Shown piece after piece: positions 5,534 to 10,203 of a stretch of 10,203 nt of DNA. Made by a program: the position numbers and the translations under genes. Under the pieces are notes generated by a model. It searched no databases, was not told the origin of the DNA, and saw only the letters and a program-made list of their open reading frames with translations. The stretch comes from an uncultured Collinsella sp. Its GTDB lineage: Bacteria > Actinomycetota > Coriobacteriia > Coriobacteriales > Coriobacteriaceae. Every line of letters starts with the position of its first letter. Position 1 is the stretch's first letter. The DNA lies in contig USJB01000026.1 in NCBI GenBank assembly GCA_900554905.1, forward strand, positions 1 to 10,203, read 5' to 3'.

Positions 5534-5570
5534 AAGGGCCCCGGTCGAATTCTCGGCCGGGGCCCTTTTG
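5534..5570 (+). terminator. Terminator of the rubredoxin gene
   Basis: GGGCCCCGG (5536-5544) pairs perfectly with CCGGGGCCC (5557-5565), extends inwards by four pairs around ATTC, and is followed by TTTT. Flanking AA/TT lengthens the stem. Confidence 0.85.
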
Positions 5571-5575
5571 ATTTA

Positions 5576-5618
5576 TCTGACGGTTTAAAACGGTCTCACG
5601 TGTTACAGATTAAGACGT
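5576..5618. repeat. Half copy of the TGTTACAGAT hairpin family
   Basis: TGTTACAGATTAAGACGT (5601-5618) matches the right arm of the hairpins at 7021-7243. The 25 bases before it (5576-5600) match their loop, with 16 of 25 positions shared with the second copy. The left arm is missing; where it should be lies the end of the rubredoxin terminator. The piece sits between the convergent rubredoxin and mntH genes. Confidence 0.65.
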
Positions 5619-5645
5619 TATATCTGGACAGTCATGCCATCCCAA

Positions 5646-6902
5646 TTACATCCCCGTTAGCAGCACGATGTCGAGAATCGTCACGATGACGCCGATCCCT
5701 ACGAGCAGCGCGTTGAGCGGGCGCGAGTTGGCGTATTTGCCCATGACGCGGGGCGAACTGGTGAGTCGTATGAGCACAAAGACCGTAATCGGCAGCTGAA
5801 GCGACAGCAGTGCCTGACTCCAGATGAGACCTTCAAAAGGATTCGGGACGACCAGGCACGCCGCCACTGCGCCGACGAAACAGGCCGCCACCCCGATCGA
5901 GGAATGTCGGTCGTGGATGTCGTATTCCTCGTCGAACATGCCCGCGGTGATGGTGCCCGCCGCCATGCCCGCCGTCACACTGCTCGATAGGCCCGCGAAC
6001 AGCAGCGCCACTGCAAAGATGGTCGAGCTTGCCGGGCCCAGAATGGGGGAGAGCGTGGCCGCTGCGACGGCGAGGTCGTCTACGACAATGCCGTGCGCAA
6101 AGAAGGTCGTTGCGGCCAGGATGACCATGGCCGAGTTGATTGCCCAGCCCACGCCCATCGAAAAGAGCGTGTCGAAGAGCTCGTAGCGCAGACGTTCTTC
6201 GATAACTCGCTCGCCTTGGCCTTCGAAGTGCATGGATTGGATGACTTCGGAGTGCAGGAAGAGGTTGTGGGGCATAACGACCGCGCCTAGGACACTTACG
6301 ATAATCGCGGCCGAGCCGGTGGGCATACTGGGTGTGATCCAGCTTGCGGCGGCCTGCGGCCAGTCGACCTTGACCAGCGCAAGCTCGGCCAAAAACGAGA
6401 GTCCTACCACGCCTACGAAGGCGATGATCCATCGCTCGGCGCGCTTGTAGGAGCTCGTCATGAGCATCGCCATCGATACTGCCGCCACGATGACGCAGCC
6501 CGCGCTCACGGGCAGCCCAAAGAGCATTTGAAGGGCAATCGCGCCACCCAGGACTTCGGCCATGGCGGTGGCGATGGCCGCGAGATAGGCGCTGGCGAGT
6601 ACCGCGCGTCCCACGATGCGGGGGAGGTAGCGTGTCGTGGCCTCGGCAAGACAGGTGCCCGTGACGATGCCCAAGTGCGCCGCGTTGTGCTGCAAGACGA
6701 TCAGCATAATCGTGGACAGCGTGACCACCCACAGCAGTGCGTAGCCAAACTGCGAGCCCGCGGCCATGTTGGAGGCCCAGTTGCCCGGATCGATAAAGCC
6801 GACGGTCACGAGCAGCCCGGGGCCGATATGCCGGGCGATATCCAGACCTCCGTGGCCTCCGGTGCGGTGCGAGCCAAAGTGTTGTTTGGGATGGTTGAGC
6901 AT
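5646..6902 (-). CDS. mntH: Nramp-family Mn2+ transporter MntH
   Basis: This 418-residue membrane protein of the usual Nramp length imports Mn2+ (and to a lesser extent Fe2+) with protons. Helix 1 carries the metal-binding DPGN motif (Asp38, Asn41 in GFIDPGNW) and helix 6 carries the AVVMPHN motif (Ala207, Met210, His212), the Met/Asp/Asn set that selects manganese. About eleven hydrophobic helices can be traced from residue 25 to the end. ATG at 6902 is preferred over an upstream TTG at 6938 because AGGAG lies 6 bases before it and the extra 12 residues are not family-like. The gene is monocistronic, facing rubredoxin at its 3' end. Its promoter region carries a candidate metal-repressor site. 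I see no clear terminator of its own. Confidence 0.93.
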   Translation of the reverse strand: MLNHPKQHFGSHRTGGHGGLDIARHIGPGLLVTVGFIDPGNWASNMAAGSQFGYALLWVVTLSTIMLIVLQHNAAHLGIVTGTCLAEATTRYLPRIVGRAVLASAYLAAIATAMAEVLGGAIALQMLFGLPVSAGCVIVAAVSMAMLMTSSYKRAERWIIAFVGVVGLSFLAELALVKVDWPQAAASWITPSMPTGSAAIIVSVLGAVVMPHNLFLHSEVIQSMHFEGQGERVIEERLRYELFDTLFSMGVGWAINSAMVILAATTFFAHGIVVDDLAVAAATLSPILGPASSTIFAVALLFAGLSSSVTAGMAAGTITAGMFDEEYDIHDRHSSIGVAACFVGAVAACLVVPNPFEGLIWSQALLSLQLPITVFVLIRLTSSPRVMGKYANSRPLNALLVGIGVIVTILDIVLLTGM

Positions 6903-6938
6903 GGTGAGCTCCTGCGTGCCGTTTGTTTGACGCCGCAA

Positions 6939-6967
6939 AGGATACCCGTTTTAGGCCAAAAAGTTAA
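6939..6967 (-). promoter_or_regulatory. Candidate mntH promoter
   Basis: On the minus strand, TTAACT (6967-6962) and TATCCT (6944-6939) are separated by 17 bp and would start transcription about 30 bases before the mntH ATG. Each box matches consensus at four of six positions. Confidence 0.45.
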
Positions 6968-6978
6968 CCAAGACTAAC
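6963..6978. promoter_or_regulatory. Candidate MntR/DtxR-type operator over the mntH -35 box
   Basis: GTTAACCAAGACTAAC has inverted GTTA/TAAC ends and an overall look like sites of the manganese-responsive DtxR/MntR repressors. It overlaps the predicted -35 box, where a bound repressor would block transcription under high Mn. The match is from memory and partial. Confidence 0.4.
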
Positions 6979-7020
6979 AAAATTGTTGTATTTGAATAGG
7001 ATGATGAAGGGGGCTGCGAA

Positions 7021-7261
7021 ATGTCTTGATCCGTAACAACTAGGGATGGAAATTGAGCCTAGGTGTTACAGATCGAGACAGGAAGAAATGGCCCTATGGA
7101 ATGTCTCGATCTGTAACAGCTGACCGTCAAAACCGGCCCTTCGTGTTACAGACTGAGACATTCGGAGCCGTCTCTCAAAAACATCTCAATCTGTAACAGT
7201 TAGTCGTCGAAATTGGGTCTTACTGTTACAGATTGAGATGTTTGAAGCGGTGAGTTTACAG
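7021..7261. repeat. Three tandem hairpins at an exact 80-bp period
   Basis: The arms are TGTCTTGATCCGTAACA (7022-7038) with TGTTACAGATCGAGACA (7064-7080); 7100-7118 with 7144-7162; and 7179-7198 with 7224-7243, the last a perfect 20-bp pair extended by G-C. All three loops are exactly 25 nt and matching positions are exactly 80 bp apart (7022, 7102, 7182; 7064, 7144, 7224). Between copies 2 and 3, T-A becomes C-G and G-C becomes A-T at paired arm positions, and one pair runs G-C, G-T, A-T across the three copies. The loops agree at about half their positions (central GAAATTG or AAAACCG). No open frame fits. The array lies between divergent mntH and gltB, about 180 bases before the gltB start. 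Confidence 0.85.
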
Positions 7262-7321
7262 GCCGAACTTGGGGCCCTTGTTGTCGCCCTTGAGGTCGGC
7301 GGTGTCCACTCGTAGGGCGTG
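7256..7321 (-). pseudogene. Possible orphan C-terminal end of a lost gene
   Basis: On the minus strand a frame ends VDTADLKGDNKGPKFGL then TAA (7309-7256), and upstream it continues as THALR. The codons are almost all the preferred GC-ending ones (ACC GCC GAC CTC AAG GGC GAC AAC AAG GGC CCC AAG TTC GGC CTG), as in a well-expressed gene, but no start codon with a ribosome site is present before the gltB leader. It may be the leftover 3' end of a gene removed by rearrangement. I do not recognise the protein, and chance remains possible. Confidence 0.25.
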
Positions 7322-7385
7322 CGTTACGCGATTGTTTCGAAACGGGCGGGAAACACAACGGGCCGGCGATGCACCTAGTATGCCT

Positions 7386-7397
7386 AGTCAACTGACT
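7386..7397. promoter_or_regulatory. Short palindrome in the gltB leader
   Basis: AGTCAACTGACT (AGTCA, AC, TGACT) lies 26 bases before the gltB ATG, flanked by three CTAG tetramers (7375-7378, 7384-7387 and 7407-7410). It could be an operator; no clear gltB promoter boxes were found. Confidence 0.25.
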
Positions 7398-7422
7398 GTC
7401 TAACACCTAGGGGAGGATCGCG

Positions 7423-9780
7423 ATGCAGGCAGATTCCGCTCAGCAGCAGGGCCTTTATCGCCCCGAATTCGACCACGATGCATGTGGCATCGGCGCGCTT
7501 GCCGATATCAACGGCGAGCGCCATCACCAGATTCTGGACGACGCGCTGTCCATTCTGGTCAACTTGGAGCACCGCGGCGGCACGGGACTCGAGAAGAACA
7601 CCGGCGACGGCGCCGGCATCCTGTTCCAGGTTCCGCATCATTTTTTCCGCAAAGAGGCTCAAAAGTGCGGCCAGATTCTGCCGGCAGAGGGCGACTATGG
7701 CGTGGCCATGCTGTTCTTCCCGCAGGACGACAAGGGCGTAGAGGATGCCCGTCGCGTGTTTGAGGAGGGCTGCGCTGAGGCCGGCGTGCCGCTGCTCTTT
7801 TGGCGCGAGGTGCCGGTCGACCCGCACGACCTGGGCGAGACGGCCCGCGCCTGTATGCCTACTATCCTGCAGGCCTTCCTGGGCCGTCCGGACGACACAC
7901 CCGCCGGCGATGCCTTTGAGCGTCGCCTGTACGTGTGCCGCCGCACCATCGAAAAGAAGGCCGACGCCGAGTTTGCCCTGCGCAACAAGATCTTCTATGT
8001 GTGCTCCATGAGCTCGCGCACCATCGTGTACAAGGGCATGCTGGTCGCCACGCAGATGCGCCGCTTCTTCATCGATCTCAACGACGCCGCCGTCAAGACG
8101 GCCGTGGCGCTCGTCCACTCGCGCTACTCCACCAACACCACGCCCAGCTGGGAGCGCGCGCACCCCAACCGCTTTATCATCCACAACGGCGAGATCAACA
8201 CCCTCAAGGGCAACGTCAACTGGATTCGCGCCCGCGAACCCAACCTGTACAGCCCCGTGCTGCAGCACGATCTTGAGCGCGTGATGCCCATCATCAACCG
8301 CGAGGGCTCCGATTCCGCGATTCTGGACAACGTGCTCGAGTTTTTGGTCATGAACGGTCGCCCGCTTACACGTGCCGCGTCCATGCTGCTGCCCGAGCCG
8401 TGGGACCACAACGACAATCTGAGCGAGGAACGCCGCGCCTACGACGCCTACCAGTCCATGCTCATGGAGCCGTGGGATGGCCCGGCGGCCATCGCCTTTA
8501 CCGACGGTCGCACGCTGGGTGCCGCCCTCGACCGTAACGGCCTGCGTCCCGCTCGCTACTATGTGACGCGCGACGGTCGCTTTATGCTGGCGAGCGAGGT
8601 GGGCACCATCGAGGTGAGCCCCGAGAACATCCTGACGAGCGGCTGTCTGGGGCCGGGCCAGATGCTCGAGGTCGATTTTGCCCGCGGCCGCGTGATCTAC
8701 AACGACGAGCTGCGCGCCCGCTATGCCAAGGAAAAGCCCTACCGTGATTGGATTGCCGAGGAGACGCTGACCGTTGACGCGCTCGATGAGCCCGTTGCGC
8801 CCGCGCCCGCCGAGGATGCCGAGGTGCCCGCCGCCGTGCGCATGGCTAAGCTCGGCTATCACTGGGATGACGTTGACGAGGTCGTGCGTCCCATGGCCCA
8901 GCAGGGCAAGGCCCCGCTCGCCTCGATGGGCATCGACGCGCCGCTGGCCTGCCTGTCCAAAAAGACGCGCTCGTTCTTCGACTACTTCTATCAGCTGTTC
9001 GCTCAGGTCACGAACCCGCCCATCGACGCTCTTCGCGAGCATATGGTCACCTCGACCACGCTCTACCTGGGCAACCACGGTAATCTGCTCGAGGACTCCC
9101 GTACGGCCTGCCAGCTGGTTCGCTTGGAGCGCCCATTGCTCAACGAGGAGGAGTTTGACCGCATCTGCGCCATCGACCGCGTGGGCTTTAAGACTCGCCG
9201 CTTCCGTGCCGTCTACCGCCGCGACGCCGGCGAGGGCGCACTGCAGGCTGCGCTCAAGCAGCTTGCAGAGGACGTTGAGGCTGCGGTCCGCGACGGCGTG
9301 AACATCGTGGTGTTGAGCGATCGTGCCGCTGCGGGCGAGGTGCCCGTGCCGTCGCTGCTCGCCGTGGGCTGCGTGCACAACCACCTGATCCGCGCCGGCG
9401 TGCGTACCTTTGCCGACATCGTGGTGGAGTGCGGCGACGCCGTGTCCCCGCATGACTTTGCGGCACTGGTGGGCTACTCCGCGAGCGGCATCTATCCGTA
9501 CAACGCGCATTCGTGCATTCGCGACTTGGCGGCGCACGGCGATCTGGACGTGACAGCCGAGCAAGGCATCGCCAACTACAACAAGGCTGCGACTGCCGGC
9601 ATCGTCTCCATCATGTCCAAGATGGGCATCTCCACGGTGCAGAGCTACCATTCGGCGCAGATCTTCGAGGCCGTGGGCTTTACGCCGGAGTTCGTCAACG
9701 CGTACTTTGCCGGCGCGGTGAGCCGTATTGATGCAGTTGTAGAGCATGGAAAGCACGGCCGGATGAAGCGGATCGTATAG
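7423..9780 (+). CDS. gltB: Glutamate synthase large subunit, N-terminal half only; 3' end replaced
   Basis: GltB makes two glutamates from glutamine and 2-oxoglutarate. Only about half of its usual 1500 residues are here. A 20-residue propeptide is followed by the nucleophile Cys21 (FDHDACGIGAL). The amidotransferase domain shows HSRYSTNT, then NGEINTLKGN (about 232-270) and EPWDGPAA, then DRNGLRPARYY (about 349-380). The central domain runs from about 440 and includes SKKTRSFFDYFYQLFAQVTNPP (512 on) and NYNKAATAGIVSIMSKMGIS (718 on), ending YFAGAVSRI at 769. Family likeness stops there: the last 16 residues are antisense ptsI, and the whole FMN synthase and beta-helix parts are missing. As written, the product could release ammonia from glutamine but not make glutamate. 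GGGGAGGA (7410-7417) sets the start. The break may be an assembly artefact. Confidence 0.93.
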   Translation: MQADSAQQQGLYRPEFDHDACGIGALADINGERHHQILDDALSILVNLEHRGGTGLEKNTGDGAGILFQVPHHFFRKEAQKCGQILPAEGDYGVAMLFFPQDDKGVEDARRVFEEGCAEAGVPLLFWREVPVDPHDLGETARACMPTILQAFLGRPDDTPAGDAFERRLYVCRRTIEKKADAEFALRNKIFYVCSMSSRTIVYKGMLVATQMRRFFIDLNDAAVKTAVALVHSRYSTNTTPSWERAHPNRFIIHNGEINTLKGNVNWIRAREPNLYSPVLQHDLERVMPIINREGSDSAILDNVLEFLVMNGRPLTRAASMLLPEPWDHNDNLSEERRAYDAYQSMLMEPWDGPAAIAFTDGRTLGAALDRNGLRPARYYVTRDGRFMLASEVGTIEVSPENILTSGCLGPGQMLEVDFARGRVIYNDELRARYAKEKPYRDWIAEETLTVDALDEPVAPAPAEDAEVPAAVRMAKLGYHWDDVDEVVRPMAQQGKAPLASMGIDAPLACLSKKTRSFFDYFYQLFAQVTNPPIDALREHMVTSTTLYLGNHGNLLEDSRTACQLVRLERPLLNEEEFDRICAIDRVGFKTRRFRAVYRRDAGEGALQAALKQLAEDVEAAVRDGVNIVVLSDRAAAGEVPVPSLLAVGCVHNHLIRAGVRTFADIVVECGDAVSPHDFAALVGYSASGIYPYNAHSCIRDLAAHGDLDVTAEQGIANYNKAATAGIVSIMSKMGISTVQSYHSAQIFEAVGFTPEFVNAYFAGAVSRIDAVVEHGKHGRMKRIV
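9706..9731. other. Junction of gltB and inverted ptsI
   Basis: Read on the plus strand these 26 bases encode the GltB-like FAGAVSRI. Read on the minus strand they encode the enzyme I-like INTAHRAGK. Left of this stretch only gltB makes sense, and right of it only ptsI. It is therefore the crossover point, with both genes truncated at the same site. Confidence 0.75.
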
Positions 9781-10203
9781 GTAACTCACGTCCGGATCCT
9801 CACGATCAACGGCAAGCAAATATTGAATCAGATCGTTTGTGCCGACCGAAACGAAGTCCAGACGCTTGAGGAACTGCTTTAAGCAGAGCGCGGCCGAGGG
9901 CACCTCCACCATGCCGCCAATCTGGATGTTTTCGGCATATTTGACGCCGCGATCCTTGAGCTCTTCTTGCGCGCGTTTGACGTAGCTCAGCACGATGTCG
10001 GCTTCCGTCATCCAGGAAAGCATGGGAACCATTAAGCGCACACGACCGGTGGCGCCGGCACGCAAAATAGCGCGCAGCTGCGTCAGAAACAGGTCAGTGT
10101 GACTCAGACTGAAGCGAATGGCTCGACGCCCCAATGCCGGATTGGCAACGGCCTTGTCCGGGTCCTCGCCGATGGATTCAAGCGCTTCTCGAGAGGGCAA
10201 CTT
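9706..10203 (-). CDS. ptsI: PTS enzyme I (PEP-protein phosphotransferase), PEP-binding domain fragment
   Basis: Enzyme I takes phosphate from PEP and passes it to HPr, feeding every PTS permease, including the one at 1-439. The fragment enters at the right edge in frame and covers 166 residues of the C-terminal barrel: NPALGRRAIR (PEP-binding Arg), FLTQLRAILRAG, LMVPMLSWMTE, IGGMVEVPSAAL (metal-ligand Glu), and DFVSVGTNDLIQYLLAVDRED, then VSYLYDPLHPAVL (the Asn-Asp pair and Arg of the active site). It breaks off at AHRAGK, just before the family's CGE motif with the catalytic Cys. Beyond that the open frame continues as antisense of gltB and is not real coding. The N-terminal HPr-binding and phospho-His part lies outside the window. 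Confidence 0.9.

Noticed and set aside
6903..6938. Longer mntH N-terminus from TTG
   Set aside because: A ribosome site stands just before the ATG at 6902, and the added residues are not seen in Nramp proteins.
7021..7261. CRISPR array
   Set aside because: The repeated arms alternate in orientation, and both the loop and the inter-unit stretches resemble each other between copies, whereas CRISPR repeats are direct and spacers are unique. No cas genes are present.
7021..7261. Integron attC sites
   Set aside because: The period is fixed at 80 bp with no cassette genes between sites and no integrase, and attC core triplets are not evident.
7384..9705. Very long minus-strand open frame antisense to gltB
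   Set aside because: It is only the ptsI fragment running past the junction into the reverse strand of gltB. Its translation is low-complexity His/Gly/Val/Ala-rich, as expected from the antisense of GC-biased coding DNA.
9706..9731. Phase-variable invertible switch
   Set aside because: Only one copy of the stretch is in the window and no recombinase gene is nearby; switching two housekeeping enzymes would make little sense.

Overview
The window looks like chromosomal DNA of a gut Coriobacteriia member, most likely Collinsella or a close relative. This is inferred from GC-rich codon use, gene content (MupG-type muropeptide hydrolase next to a PTS permease, Nramp manganese transporter, split flavin reductase and rubredoxin) and tRNA genes with encoded CCA ends. 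No marker gene fixes the species.

Layout. 1-1609: the 3' end of a PTS permease (EIIC), a strong terminator, then mupG; together they suggest uptake and cleavage of MurNAc-containing cell-wall sugars. 1702-2061: a small ArsC/Spx-type thioredoxin-fold protein. 2064-2212: a cluster of inverted and direct repeats between convergent genes. 2224-2634 (minus): a short protein resembling part of a MarR-like family. 2635-3117: a 27-bp palindrome, a clear sigma-70 promoter, tRNA-Gln(CTG), tRNA-Glu(CTC) and a terminator. 3174-4551: a TPR protein overlapping smpB (trans-translation). 4564-4706: a long imperfect hairpin and a terminator. 4758-5493: a flavin reductase and a 47-residue rubredoxin, which look like the two halves of the anaerobe protein Hrb. 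5646-6902 (minus): mntH, with a candidate metal-repressor operator over its promoter. 6903-7422: a 520-bp gap holding three tandem hairpins at an exact 80-bp period, plus a possible orphan gene end. 7423-9780: gltB, cut off after its central domain. 9706-10203 (minus): the PEP-binding part of PTS enzyme I, cut off just before its catalytic Cys.

Two things stand out. First, the gaps carry at least three unrelated families of palindromic repeats. The best is the TGTCTCGATCTGTAACA family: three tandem hairpins with 17-20 bp arms, loops of exactly 25 nt and paired base changes that keep the stem, plus a half copy 1.4 kb away. I cannot assign it to a named element. Second, gltB and ptsI meet head-on at about 26 bp that fits both protein families, so both genes are broken at one point. 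This is either an assembly chimera or an inversion, and I favour the chimera.
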